A DNA stretch of 64,000 bases from UBA6544 sp038131165 (GTDB lineage Bacteria > Pseudomonadota > Alphaproteobacteria > UBA8366): contig JAYPOZ010000011.1 in assembly GCA_038131165.1 (NCBI GenBank), positions 8,754-72,753 on the forward strand, in the 5' to 3' direction. Numbering within the stretch: the stretch's first letter is position 1; each line of letters starts with the position of its first letter. The notes below the pieces were generated by a model that searched no databases, was not told the DNA's origin, and saw nothing but the letters and a program-made list of their open reading frames with translations. The translations under genes and the position numbers were made by a program. This document shows positions 9,200 to 17,567 of the stretch, piece by piece.

Positions 9200-9424
9200 A
9201 TGGAGCAGTATCCGGCCGTTCAATTCATGGTAAAACATGGCGGGAAGCTCGCCATTCTGGTCGGCCTTGCCTTGCCGTTGCTGGTCGTGCTGGGCGTATT
9301 CGTGGCCGGCTGGCATTGGATTTGGCTCGTCGGCGCCGTGGTTGCCGGCGGCGCCCTGGGTTTTGCCTTCCGGACCTTCGCCGAGTTGACCCAGATTATC
9401 GCCGATATGCTGCTGCCGCAGTAG
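9200..9424 (+). CDS. small two-helix membrane protein, unknown function
   Basis: A 74-residue protein with two hydrophobic stretches, roughly residues 17-38 and 40-57, linked by a short AGWHW turn, and a C-terminal tail FAELTQIIADMLLPQ. GGGGAAG precedes the ATG by seven bases. I do not recognise a family. It stands alone, divergent from the MmgE/PrpD gene and 172 bases before the chemoreceptor gene. It is short, but the clean ribosome-binding site and membrane pattern make it a plausible gene. Confidence 0.6.
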   Translation: MEQYPAVQFMVKHGGKLAILVGLALPLLVVLGVFVAGWHWIWLVGAVVAGGALGFAFRTFAELTQIIADMLLPQ

Positions 9425-9452
9425 CCGGTCACAGACGGACGGCCTAAAATTT

Positions 9453-9479
9453 CGGCAAGTCCCATCCGGCAAGTCCCAT
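9453..9479. repeat. 13-bp tandem direct repeat upstream of chemoreceptor gene
   Basis: CGGCAAGTCCCAT occurs at 9453-9465 and again at 9467-9479, separated by one base. Spacing of 14 bases centre to centre places both copies off one turn of the helix. Only two copies exist, so it is not a satellite; it could be a regulator site or a slippage product. Confidence 0.7.
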
Positions 9480-9492
9480 GAGGTAGGGTTTA

Positions 9493-9520
9493 CCCCTATA
9501 TGGGGATAGGGAATTCCCTA
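9493..9520. promoter_or_regulatory. adjacent palindromes upstream of chemoreceptor gene
   Basis: CCCC-TATAT-GGGG (9493-9505) is followed one base later by the perfect 14-bp palindrome TAGGGAATTCCCTA (9507-9520). Both lie in the 172-base gap before the chemoreceptor start at 9597, about 75-105 bases upstream. They look like operator half-sites or a cruciform-prone element; the binding protein is unknown. Confidence 0.5.
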
Positions 9521-9596
9521 GTTATCTGAGCGAGCCTGCCTTTGGTATGAACTCCTTCAACAATCGAAACAATTAAAGACTGAAGGAGCTTTATAG

Positions 9597-11135
9597 ATGC
9601 TTGGTCTCGTTTCGTCCTCGGGCGGGGTTTCGGCGAAAATGATGGCTCAAATGCTGGACAGCATGCCGGTAAACGTCATGTTCTGCGAACTGAAGGAGTT
9701 CCGGATCGTTTATGCGAACGCGACGAGCAGAAAGACTCTCACGCGGTTGCAGGACCTGCTCCCTGAAGGTGTGACGGGCGACAATATCGTCGGGCAGTCG
9801 ATCGACGTTTTTCACAAGGCGCCGGAACATCAGCGCAAACTCCTGTCCGATCCCGCGAACCTGCCCCATCAGGCGATGATCCGGCTTGGGGATGAGATCC
9901 TCGAACTCAATGTGGACGCGCTTTACGACGGCCGGAAATATGTCGGTCCCATGCTGACGTGGTCCGTGGTGACCGAGCGCGAGCGGCTCCGCCGGATGGT
10001 CGACGTGATGCCGATCAACGTGATGATGTGCGACCCCCGCACATTGGAAATTAATTACGTTAACGGAACAAGCATTGAAACCTTGCGGAGTCTGGAGCAT
10101 CTCCTACCGATCAAGGCGGACGATCTGATGGGCACGTGCATCGATGTGTTCCACAAGGACCCGTCGCATCAGCGGCGCATTCTTTCGGATCCGGGCAACC
10201 TTCCTTACCATTCGAAAATCAAGCTGGGAGACGAAGTGTTGGATTCGCGGGTGTCCGCGATTGAGGATAAGTGGGGCAATTATGTCGGCCCGATGTTGAC
10301 CTGGAATATTATTACGGCACAGCAACAATTGGCGGATACGGTGAGGAATGTCACGCAGTCCGTCGCGACCGCGGCAACCCAGCTGCAGACCACCGCAAGT
10401 TCGATGTCGACATCGGCAAACGAAACCTCCGAACAATCGACGGCGGTCGCCGCTGCCGCGGAACAGGCGGCCGTCAACGTGCAGACCGTCGCGGCGGCCG
10501 CCGAGGAATTGGCCAGCTCGCTGCAGGAAGTGGGGCGGCAGGTCTCCGAATCCGCATCGATTTCGCAAACCGCGGTCAGCGATGCCGAGCGCACGAATGC
10601 GCAAGTTGAAGGGCTGGCCAGCGCTTCGCAACGTATTGGCGAAGTCGTGGACCTGATTCAAGATATTGCGGCACAGACCAATCTGCTGGCGCTCAATGCG
10701 ACCATCGAGGCCGCGCGTGCCGGCGATGCGGGTAAGGGCTTTGCTGTTGTCGCCTCGGAGGTGAAGAGCCTGGCGGGGCAGACGGCAAAAGCGACGGAAG
10801 AGATCGGGGCGCAGGTCAGTGCGATTCAATCGGCAACTCATGACGCCGTCTCGGCAATCGAAGGGATCGGCAGGACGATCAATCAAATAAACGAGATTTC
10901 GTCGGCGATCGCGACCTCGGTCGAGGAGCAGTCGGCAGCGACACAGGAAATCGCCCGCAATGTGCAGCAAGCCTCCGAAGGTACGAAAGAGGTCTCGGAA
11001 AACATCGTCCGGGTGCAATCGGGTGCCAATCAAACCGGGGAGTCTGCCAGCCTGCTCCTAAGTGCGGCCGAAGAGCTTTCCGAAAATTCCGCGACCCTTA
11101 ACGGAGAGGTCGAACGGTTCATGTCGGGCAGCTAA
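9597..11135 (+). CDS. soluble methyl-accepting chemotaxis protein with two PAS-like repeats
   Basis: A 512-residue chemoreceptor without transmembrane segments. Residues about 15-125 and 135-245 are two similar PAS-like modules, each with a MPVNVM or MPINVM start, an IDVFHK helix, an HQR.(L/I)LSDP.NLP motif and a YVGPMLTW ending. The rest is the MCP signalling coiled coil, with the highly conserved tip DIAAQTNLLALNATIEAARA near residues 358-377. Such receptors sense a cytoplasmic or redox cue and signal through CheW/CheA, neither of which is in the window. AAGGAG precedes the ATG. The gene converges on the partner-switch phosphatase gene. Confidence 0.92.
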   Translation: MLGLVSSSGGVSAKMMAQMLDSMPVNVMFCELKEFRIVYANATSRKTLTRLQDLLPEGVTGDNIVGQSIDVFHKAPEHQRKLLSDPANLPHQAMIRLGDEILELNVDALYDGRKYVGPMLTWSVVTERERLRRMVDVMPINVMMCDPRTLEINYVNGTSIETLRSLEHLLPIKADDLMGTCIDVFHKDPSHQRRILSDPGNLPYHSKIKLGDEVLDSRVSAIEDKWGNYVGPMLTWNIITAQQQLADTVRNVTQSVATAATQLQTTASSMSTSANETSEQSTAVAAAAEQAAVNVQTVAAAAEELASSLQEVGRQVSESASISQTAVSDAERTNAQVEGLASASQRIGEVVDLIQDIAAQTNLLALNATIEAARAGDAGKGFAVVASEVKSLAGQTAKATEEIGAQVSAIQSATHDAVSAIEGIGRTINQINEISSAIATSVEEQSAATQEIARNVQQASEGTKEVSENIVRVQSGANQTGESASLLLSAAEELSENSATLNGEVERFMSGS

Positions 11136-11157
11136 AGGTATCCGATACGAAGCCAAC

Positions 11158-11185
11158 GAACGGTCGGCGTCAGCGTCGACCGTTC
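11158..11185. terminator. 9-bp stem hairpin between convergent genes
   Basis: GAACGGTCG (11158-11166) pairs perfectly with CGACCGTTC (11177-11185) across a 10-base loop. It lies just after the chemoreceptor stop and over the stop of the convergent phosphatase gene, so it could serve both directions. There is no T run. Confidence 0.5.
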
Positions 11186-12399
11186 CGACTCGCGCTATAT
11201 CGGGACAGCCAAATCGCGGTCAGGTCGTCTTTTAGCGGATGCTCGACCGTCCCGTCAAAACGGTCGAGAACGAAGCCCAGCGGATTGCGGGCTTTCGTCT
11301 CCAGCGCCTCAACCGCGAGGCGCAGCACCCCCTCCGTTTCGATGGAGCTGCCATCCTTTCGCGGACTCTCGAAAAGCGCATCGCTGAACAGAAAGAGGAA
11401 AGACCCTTCGGGAAAATCGATAACGCGGTCTTCGTAGGTGGAGCCGTGCCGCGCCCCCAACAGAATACCGCTAGCGTCCTCGAGACGGGCTTCATTGCTC
11501 AGAGAACTGCCGACGATCAGTTCGGGCGAGGCAGCCCCCGCAAAGACGAGACGATCCTCCGACGGCTCGACAATCGCGCAGAGCATGGTCGCGAATTGTC
11601 CCGGTTGCAGCAGCTGATGGAGCGACGTGTTCACATTATTCAGAAAGGCTGCCGGCGACGAGGGCGCGCTATCGACCTCCTTGATGATGGCATCCAATCG
11701 AAACGTGTTCAGCGCGGCGGCAACGCCGTGTCCCGCGAAATCCGCCATGAAAATCATGAACCGCGAGTTGTCGAGCGCCCGAATACCCTAGGAATCACCG
11801 CCAAGCTCCGAGGAAGACCTGTAGTGCGAGGAAATTTCGCACCCGTATCGTCCGGCGATTTCTTGAGCATCCTCCTCGGACGGCACGATCTCCCGCTGCA
11901 TGTCCCGCGCGGCCGCCAGTTCGTTCTCCAGCCGATTTCTGTATCGTGTGAGCTCGCTCAGGAGCAGCCTGCGTTCCAGTAAATCCCTCGACCGCTGGAT
12001 CAAGAGTTCGCCGTCGATCGGTTTGGTAATATAATTCGTGGCCCCGTGCCGGAGGATCTCGTTGCGGCCTTCATGGGTATCCAAGGCCGTGGTGACGAGA
12101 ACCGGCAGGTCGGCGGTTTCCGAGTTTGCGCGCAATTCCCGAAGGACACCGAACCCGTCCAGAACCGGCATGCTCATATCCAGGATCATCAGGTCCGGAT
12201 TGAAAGTCTCTACTTTCTCCAGCGCCAAAGCGCCGTTCAACGCGATCTCTATGTTATGGAATCCACCGACTTCCAGATGCATTTTGACGAAATCGCAGAT
12301 CAAGTCGTCATCGTCGACGACCAGAATCGGACATCTGGAGAGTTCGAACTCGACGGCGTTTTGTTTGCCGTCCTCGGCATTATCGAAGGGCTGCATCAT
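11170..12399 (-). pseudogene. response regulator fused to PP2C-type (RsbU/SpoIIE) phosphatase, interrupted by in-frame TAG
   Basis: The receiver domain (residues 20-145) has acidic residues DDDD at 29-32, phospho-acceptor Asp74 in MILDMSMPVLDG and the conserved lysine in YITKPIDG. A coiled linker ELTRYRNRLENELAAARDMQ follows, then the PP2C/SpoIIE domain opens with SSSELGGDS. Codon 204 is TAG (11790-11788). The same frame then resumes as GIRALDNSRFMIFMADFAGHGVAAAL and runs normally to 11170. Related phosphatases usually have an aromatic residue right after GGDx, so TGG to TAG is the simplest explanation. Read through, the protein would be 409 residues counting the TAG codon. Its ATG overlaps the HATPase stop as ATGA. 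It would dephosphorylate the STAS partner; as sequenced only the receiver part is made, or there is a base error. Confidence 0.8.
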
Positions 12400-13229
12400 C
12401 GAGCGGAATCACGTTGGCGATTGATGACGAAATTGAGCCGCCGGCCCCCTAAATCAATCGTGCAGCTGTCTGCGAGCGAGGCGATGAGCGGTATACCGCG
12501 CCGCGGCCGCTCCGCGGGCACTGCGGGCATTTCCGAGAAGGCGTAACCCGCTCCTTCGTTCGTGACGCTGACGAAGAGTTCATCCGCCGTCCAGTGGGCG
12601 CTGATCTCCAACCGACGCGCCGCCAGCGCGGGGGTCGCCAGGCGTTCTTCGACACGGCCGTATTGCTCCTCCAAACCGTCTATTCCGGTGCCGTTCGGGG
12701 CGCTTTCGACTTCGAGGTTTCCATGCAGTATCGCATTTGCCGTCGCCTCTTGCAGGATGATCGACAGGTCAACCTTCAGTGATGCTCTCAACTGCAGGCA
12801 AGTGTCGAGCAGACTGCAAAAATGATAAGCAATGTCGGAACCGTAGGCCGTGCGCGAGGAAATATTGATAAAGGCTTGATCGCCGCGAAGACGCTTGATC
12901 GCCGAGCGCAGCAGTTCGATGTCGCCCGGACCCGTGTATTCGATAATGCCGCCGAACGGTTGATCGGCGAGGGCGATCAACACCTTGGAGGGCAAATCTT
13001 CGGCCATGAAAAGCTTGTTAAGCGCGGAGGCGTTCGACCCGGATTGAAGGGGCCGGCCCGGCTCGGAGGTGTCGCAGATGGCGACTTCCCTGACAGCAAG
13101 GTCCGAAAGAACGTCCGCTAGCGAAGGATTATTCAGGCATCCATCGTGGCAAACTTCGATTTCCGATAGATGTGCGATCAATCGCACTCCCGGTTTGGCC
13201 TGTGCGGATATCCGCGCAAATACACCCAC
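12396..13229 (-). CDS. ATP-binding (HATPase/anti-sigma-like) protein of a partner switch
   Basis: A 277-residue protein whose C-terminal half is a GHKL ATPase domain of the RsbW/histidine kinase type: N-box LQEATANAILHGNLE, then VTNEGAGYAFSEMP and RRGIPLIASLADSCTID. The N-terminal half (about 1-120) is not a domain I can name; it has a receiver-like alternation of strands and helices but no clear phosphorylation site. The start is GTG at 13229 with a weak ribosome-binding site. It sits between the STAS gene (38 bases upstream) and the receiver-phosphatase gene (ATGA overlap), the classic set for switching an anti-sigma factor or similar output. Confidence 0.82.
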   Translation of the reverse strand: MGVFARISAQAKPGVRLIAHLSEIEVCHDGCLNNPSLADVLSDLAVREVAICDTSEPGRPLQSGSNASALNKLFMAEDLPSKVLIALADQPFGGIIEYTGPGDIELLRSAIKRLRGDQAFINISSRTAYGSDIAYHFCSLLDTCLQLRASLKVDLSIILQEATANAILHGNLEVESAPNGTGIDGLEEQYGRVEERLATPALAARRLEISAHWTADELFVSVTNEGAGYAFSEMPAVPAERPRRGIPLIASLADSCTIDLGGRRLNFVINRQRDSAR

Positions 13230-13267
13230 CTGGGCCTGTTCGGCGTAATGCCCGGATCAACAGGCGA

Positions 13268-13573
13268 TCAAACGAACGGCACGAGCTGGTCGAAACGGGC
13301 GGATTGCAGCATTTTTTGAACCTGGCCGTCGTCAGGTACCTTTAAAGAGAGCGTTTGCTCGCTCTTGCTGCACGCATCCTGACTGCGCAGCAGCAGTCCC
13401 AAGCCGGCGGAATCAATGAATTCCAACTTCGAAAGATTGATGATCTTGTTGTTCGATTCATCTGCGGTCAGTTCGCCGATCAGCTTTCTGCAGATGGTAT
13501 GCTCGTCGAACGTCAGGCGACCGATGAGATCGACTTCGAACCCGTCCTCGCTCTTGCTGCAACTATACTCCAT
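13268..13573 (-). CDS. STAS-domain anti-sigma factor antagonist-like protein
   Basis: A 101-residue single STAS domain, the size of SpoIIAA/RsbV. The phosphorylatable serine is Ser55 in LEFIDSAGLGLLLRS. The expected partners are encoded just downstream: the HATPase kinase-like protein and the PP2C phosphatase, whose reading frame carries an in-frame stop. The final output (sigma factor, motility or biofilm target) is not in the window, though the adjacent chemoreceptor is suggestive. Confidence 0.9.
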   Translation of the reverse strand: MEYSCSKSEDGFEVDLIGRLTFDEHTICRKLIGELTADESNNKIINLSKLEFIDSAGLGLLLRSQDACSKSEQTLSLKVPDDGQVQKMLQSARFDQLVPFV

Positions 13574-13591
13574 TCATCCGCACCCCTGAAA

Positions 13592-13617
13592 TGTGGCGAA
13601 CCCAATCGATCGCCACA
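13592..13617. promoter_or_regulatory. inverted repeat in leader of STAS operon
   Basis: TGTGGCGA (13592-13599) and TCGCCACA (13610-13617) are perfect inverted arms 10 bases apart, 19-44 bases upstream of the STAS start at 13573. It could be an operator or an mRNA hairpin close to the ribosome-binding site. On the minus strand a GATAAT -10-like hexamer lies just upstream, so it would fall near the transcription start. Confidence 0.45.
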
Positions 13618-13702
13618 ATGTCCATTATCAGTAGTTCTAGGTTAATCTACTCAAAGACCCGTTGACAATTTATTAAGATTGCCCGGGTCTTCGCCCATCG
13701 GA

Positions 13703-15739
13703 TCAGGCTGTCTTAAACCCGGATTCTTGCTCCGCCGCGTCGACGGCGATCCGGAAATCCGTCTCGACGTTGGCATGTATCAAATAGAGCGGGTCGCCGG
13801 CGCTGATATTGTCGCCAAGCCGTGCGATCAAATCGACGCCGGCGCTTTTGTCCATCGGGGCGCCGGCCCGTCGGGCGATGCCCGATATTCGGTAGGAATC
13901 GATTTCCCCTATAACGCCGCTGTTGCGCGCGACGACTTCGTGTACCAGGTCTCCCGGTTTGTCGGGTTTCTCGCGTCGACCTTGTAGGTCGACGATGCGC
14001 TCAAGCGCTTGGCGCGCTCTGCCGCTCGACAGAATTTCCCCCGCCAACCGGCGACCTTGGCCGCGCCCCACGGTCGGGTCCCATTCCAGTATGGAGGCCG
14101 CGAAACCGAGCGCTTTCTCCTTTAAGTCCTCGGGCGCGTCCTTGGCATTTTCCAGGACCTTGAAGACGTCGCGGACCTCCAGCGCAGGGCCGATCCCGCG
14201 TCCGATCGGACGGCTGCCATCCGTCAGTCGAGCCGTGACCTTCAGCCCCACCCCGGCGCCGACTTCCTCGAACAGGCGCGATAATTCCCGGCCTTCCCGG
14301 CCTTGCTGAACCTTTGCATAGGGCCCCACCGGGATATCGATGATGACGTGCGTGGCGCCGGCGGCCAATTTTTTCGACAGGATCGATGCGACCGCCCATT
14401 TCGTCGAGTCGATCCCGAGCGGTCGGGTGATCGAGTTCATCACGTCGTCGACGGGAGAATGGTTGAGGCGGCCATTCCAGGCGATGCAACCGTTTGCCTC
14501 GGCCACCACTTTCTCGACTTCCTCCGGCAGAAGGTCGACGCGGGCTATGGTCTCCATGGCGTCGGCGGTTCCCGCGGCGGAAGTGATGGCGCGCGAAGAG
14601 GTCTTCGGGATCAGAAGTCCGTGGGCGGCGACGATCGGGATGACGATCATGGTGATCCGGCTGCCGGGAATGCCGCCCATGGAATGCTTGTCGGCCACGA
14701 TCTCGCGGCCCCAACTGAACGAATGCGCGAACTCCGCGCGGGCTCGGGTGAGCGACTGAACTTCGTCGACGGAAAGGTCTCTTGAGGCCGCGACGAGAAA
14801 GGCCGCAATTTCCTTCTCGGAATAGCGGTCTTCCGCAATATCCCGGATTACGGTCTGCATTTGATCTAGCGTGAGTTCGCTGCCGCTCAATTTGGCGCGC
14901 AAGGCGCTGATGCTCGACGGGGAAGGCGTCCTCTCCAAAGTAATCTCGGCGCCCTCCGGCAGGCCCAATTCCTCGAAGGCGTGACGGGAAAGCCCGATTT
15001 CATCGACCCCCACAAATGCGATGTCGTCGGTGAGATTTACCTTGGCCCGAATGCCGACCACGTCGTTGGAGATGTCGACTTTACCTGTGCCAAGGTAGTC
15101 GGGCGCTGCGTAACTCGTGCACGCGCGGTTCAAGATACAGACGTTCTCGTGCCATGTGTCGATCGCCAGTTTGCGGACTTTTAGAATGCCCGGGATCGAT
15201 CGGATCAGGGTGCGGATGAAGCGTTCGATGCCCTGCTCCGGTGTCTCGTCGTTCAGGACCGTCAGCACTTCGACACCGGGTGGATAAGGGGTGGGGGTAC
15301 GGGCCAGCCGCCGTGCGACGTCCGCCGCCGTCTCGCGACCGCGCGCCGCCAGGCGCGCGGCGAGAATTTGGGGCGCCGCCGTAATCTCGACGACACGGGT
15401 GGTGGGATAGCGGCCGGCAATATCGGCGATGACGGCCCGCGAGACGTTTGCGAGAACATGCCGTCCTGCCGCGAGATCGGCTTCAAGCTCGATGGGCAGG
15501 CCATAGGAAAGGTCGTGGGCCCGCCAGTGAGAGAGGAACGCGCCGGATTCCAGGCGGCGGTCGAATTCCTCGGAATTAACGGATTCGTGTGCCTCTCCGC
15601 CGGCATCGGCAGGCCGGGTGATGACCCGGCGGGCGAAGACGAAGCGCCGGTCCCCGGCAAGCCGCTCCCGCGCACCGTCAAGCAAGGTGTCCTTGCCCGC
15701 GCCGCTCGGCCCAACGATGAGGAAAAGCATCCCGTTCAT
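13703..15739 (-). CDS. fusion: ribose 1,5-bisphosphokinase (PhnN) + AMP/thymidine phosphorylase-type enzyme
   Basis: A single 678-residue frame joins two enzymes. Residues 1-185 are PhnN-like: P-loop GPSGAGKD at 10-17, then ARRVITRP and a lid-like arginine-rich segment. Residues ~187-678 are the AMP-phosphorylase branch of the thymidine phosphorylase family: a ~90-residue N-terminal domain, phosphate-binding KHSMGGIPGSR at 351-361, LLIPKTSSRAITSAAGTADAME at 375-396 (the branch-specific version of the DeoA loop) and SKLVxx-type C-terminal beta domain around EVVARNSGVIGEIDSYRI. Known chemistry: AMP + Pi gives adenine + ribose 1,5-bisphosphate, and PhnN phosphorylates that product to PRPP. The fusion would turn a nucleotide into PRPP. 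GGAAGGAA precedes the ATG. It follows nadC, a PRPP user, by 27 bases. Confidence 0.87.
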   Translation of the reverse strand: MNGMLFLIVGPSGAGKDTLLDGARERLAGDRRFVFARRVITRPADAGGEAHESVNSEEFDRRLESGAFLSHWRAHDLSYGLPIELEADLAAGRHVLANVSRAVIADIAGRYPTTRVVEITAAPQILAARLAARGRETAADVARRLARTPTPYPPGVEVLTVLNDETPEQGIERFIRTLIRSIPGILKVRKLAIDTWHENVCILNRACTSYAAPDYLGTGKVDISNDVVGIRAKVNLTDDIAFVGVDEIGLSRHAFEELGLPEGAEITLERTPSPSSISALRAKLSGSELTLDQMQTVIRDIAEDRYSEKEIAAFLVAASRDLSVDEVQSLTRARAEFAHSFSWGREIVADKHSMGGIPGSRITMIVIPIVAAHGLLIPKTSSRAITSAAGTADAMETIARVDLLPEEVEKVVAEANGCIAWNGRLNHSPVDDVMNSITRPLGIDSTKWAVASILSKKLAAGATHVIIDIPVGPYAKVQQGREGRELSRLFEEVGAGVGLKVTARLTDGSRPIGRGIGPALEVRDVFKVLENAKDAPEDLKEKALGFAASILEWDPTVGRGQGRRLAGEILSSGRARQALERIVDLQGRREKPDKPGDLVHEVVARNSGVIGEIDSYRISGIARRAGAPMDKSAGVDLIARLGDNISAGDPLYLIHANVETDFRIAVDAAEQESGFKTA

Positions 15740-15766
15740 TCGGGTTCCTTCCGACCGTCCCCGCCG

Positions 15767-16606
15767 CTAGGCTTCGACGTCGTCGAGACCGATATCGACG
15801 GCCGGCGCCGATTGCGTGATCTTGCCGGTCGAGATCAGGTCGACGCCGGATTCCGCTTTCGAGCGGACGGTCTCCAGGGTAATGCCGCCGGACGCTTCAA
15901 GGGTAATCCGTCCGTCCACGATCTTGACGGCCTCGCGCATCATATCCGGCGACATGTTGTCGAGCAGCAAGGAGTCGGCACCGGCCTCCACCGCTTCTTT
16001 GACCTGATCCAGATTATCGCATTCGACCTGGACCTTTGTCAGCGTGGGGACCTGGGCCTTGGCGCGCTGGATGGCGGCGGTGAGGCCGCCGCAGACCGCA
16101 ATGTGGTTGTCCTTGACCAGGACGCCGCCGTCGAGCGCCAGCCGGTGATTGCGGCCGCCGCCGCAGGTCACGGCGTGTTTTTCCAAGGCGCGCAGCCCCG
16201 GTGTCGTCTTGCGGGTGTCGATTAGGGTCGCGCCCGTGCCTTCGATGGCCTTGACGTATTGCGCGGTGAGCGTCGCGATGCCCGAAAGGTGCTGGAGCAT
16301 GTTCAGGGCCGTCCGCTCCGCCGTCAACAGGCCGCGCGCCCGTCCAGAGACGCGGGCGAGCGTGGTGCCTTTGGTGACGTGGTCGCCGTCCTTCACGCGG
16401 CGCTCGAAGGTGCAGTTCGGCTCGCAGCGCCGAAAGACGGCGGCCGCGACGTCCAGGCCCGCGACGACGATATCCTCGCGCGCGTTGACGTCGAACGTGC
16501 CGGTCGTCGCTTCGTCGATCATGATCGTGGAGGTCAGGTCGCCGAATCCGATGTCCTCGCGCAGGAACGGTCCGATTTGCTCTTCGATGAGAATGGGGTC
16601 GATCAC
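15767..16606 (-). CDS. nadC: nicotinate-nucleotide pyrophosphorylase (quinolinate phosphoribosyltransferase)
   Basis: A 279-residue quinolinate phosphoribosyltransferase: quinolinate + PRPP gives nicotinate mononucleotide + CO2 + PPi. The signature segments REDIGFGDLTS, TALNMLQHLSGIAT, TRKTTPGLRALEKHAV, CGGGRNHR and VLVKDNHI are all present, as is ITLEASGGI near the C-terminus. The related ModD family differs at TRKTTPG and the GGG.NHR segment, so I call NadC. The start is GTG at 16606 with GGGAGGAA six bases before it. No nadA or nadB is adjacent. It sits between a UPF0280 gene and the PhnN fusion, which suggests a pathway-specific copy or a PRPP-linked role. Confidence 0.93.
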   Translation of the reverse strand: MIDPILIEEQIGPFLREDIGFGDLTSTIMIDEATTGTFDVNAREDIVVAGLDVAAAVFRRCEPNCTFERRVKDGDHVTKGTTLARVSGRARGLLTAERTALNMLQHLSGIATLTAQYVKAIEGTGATLIDTRKTTPGLRALEKHAVTCGGGRNHRLALDGGVLVKDNHIAVCGGLTAAIQRAKAQVPTLTKVQVECDNLDQVKEAVEAGADSLLLDNMSPDMMREAVKIVDGRITLEASGGITLETVRSKAESGVDLISTGKITQSAPAVDIGLDDVEA

Positions 16607-16655
16607 GCTAAATTCCTCCCTGTCGGACGCCGGGTCGCGGCGTCTTGCTAACGGT

Positions 16656-17558
16656 TCAATGTTTCAGTGGTTCGATATCGCGGAAGTTTAAATGCCGGGG
16701 CTGCACGATTCGTGTCTTGCCGGCGCAGGCCAATAGCGCTGCCGCAATCAGGCCGTCGCTCATCATCTGGCGGGCGACGGCAGCGCCGGCATCCAATGCC
16801 GCTTCAATGGTGGCCGTCGGCAACGGACCGCGCGCGACCGTCACCAGCCGATTTCCAAGATCGCTGTCGGGGTCGATGGAGATGGCGGGCGCGCGCTCGA
16901 TGGCGGGGTGGTCGCTGTCGACGGCATTGGCGGTAAGCGTCGCCGCCGCGTCCGCCGCGGCCGCGCTCGGCGCGAGGACGGTCACCGCATCGGCGATGCC
17001 GAGCGAGAGGCTGCGGCCTCCGGCTCCGCTGGTGGCGATTCCCCGGATCGGCATCTCCGGCGTGATCGTAACGGAACCGCTGGGCGAGGCTTTTTGAAGG
17101 TGGGTCACCAGGCCTATGCTCATGCTTTCTTCCGCATCGAGAAACACCGCAATGTCGCCGCCGTCGTTGACGAAGGCCTTCCGCAGGCCCTCGACCGTCT
17201 GCAGCACGGCGCAAATCTCATCGGCGACCGCGCCGGCCACCGCGGCCATGGGCGTTACATTGCGGGCGCGGAGGGGCCAGACGGCGGCCACCATGCGCCG
17301 GGCGACCGGGCCCGACAGGTCGGGCGGCACCTCGCCGACCGGCAGGCGCAGCGCCGCCAGTTCTGAGACGAGGTCCCCAAGCAGTCCGGCAAAGGCCGCT
17401 TCCGCCCGGCGGTAGGCTTCGCGCACGGCTGCCGGGGGACCGTCGGCCCCGATCACCAAATCGATGGGGCCTTCGTTCAGGTGCAGCCGGTCGCCCGGGA
17501 GCGGCGCGGCCTGATGCCCCGATGGCGGTGCGGTCGAACGGGCGGCAAGGGCGGTCAT
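16656..17558 (-). CDS. UPF0280 family (ApbE-like) protein
   Basis: A 300-residue protein of the UPF0280 family, related in fold to ApbE flavin transferases. Visible motifs are NVTPMAAVAGAVADE, KAFVNDGGDIAVFL, MPIRGIATSGAGGRSLSLGIADAVTVLA and DAAATLTANAV, which parallel the ApbE order of substrate and metal sites. The function is not established; an FMN-attachment or cofactor-maturation role for the neighbouring reductase is inference. It follows the Fe-S reductase gene by 9 bases. A GACGCCG/CGGCGTC hairpin (16626-16644) lies between its stop and nadC and may affect nadC expression. Confidence 0.82.
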   Translation of the reverse strand: MTALAARSTAPPSGHQAAPLPGDRLHLNEGPIDLVIGADGPPAAVREAYRRAEAAFAGLLGDLVSELAALRLPVGEVPPDLSGPVARRMVAAVWPLRARNVTPMAAVAGAVADEICAVLQTVEGLRKAFVNDGGDIAVFLDAEESMSIGLVTHLQKASPSGSVTITPEMPIRGIATSGAGGRSLSLGIADAVTVLAPSAAAADAAATLTANAVDSDHPAIERAPAISIDPDSDLGNRLVTVARGPLPTATIEAALDAGAAVARQMMSDGLIAAALLACAGKTRIVQPRHLNFRDIEPLKH

Positions 17559-17567
17559 GGTCGGCCC

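Noticed and set aside
9453..9479. Possible CRISPR repeat
   Set aside because: Only two 13-bp copies with a one-base gap and no spacers.
11788..11790. Recoding of the TAG in the phosphatase gene (pyrrolysine or similar)
   Set aside because: No pyrrolysine use is expected in such an organism and the expected residue is tryptophan, one base change away; a mutation or error is simpler.
15767..16606. ModD (molybdenum transport-associated) instead of NadC, given the nearby molybdenum enzyme
   Set aside because: The TRKTTPG, CGGGRNHR and VKDNHI motifs match quinolinate phosphoribosyltransferase rather than ModD.
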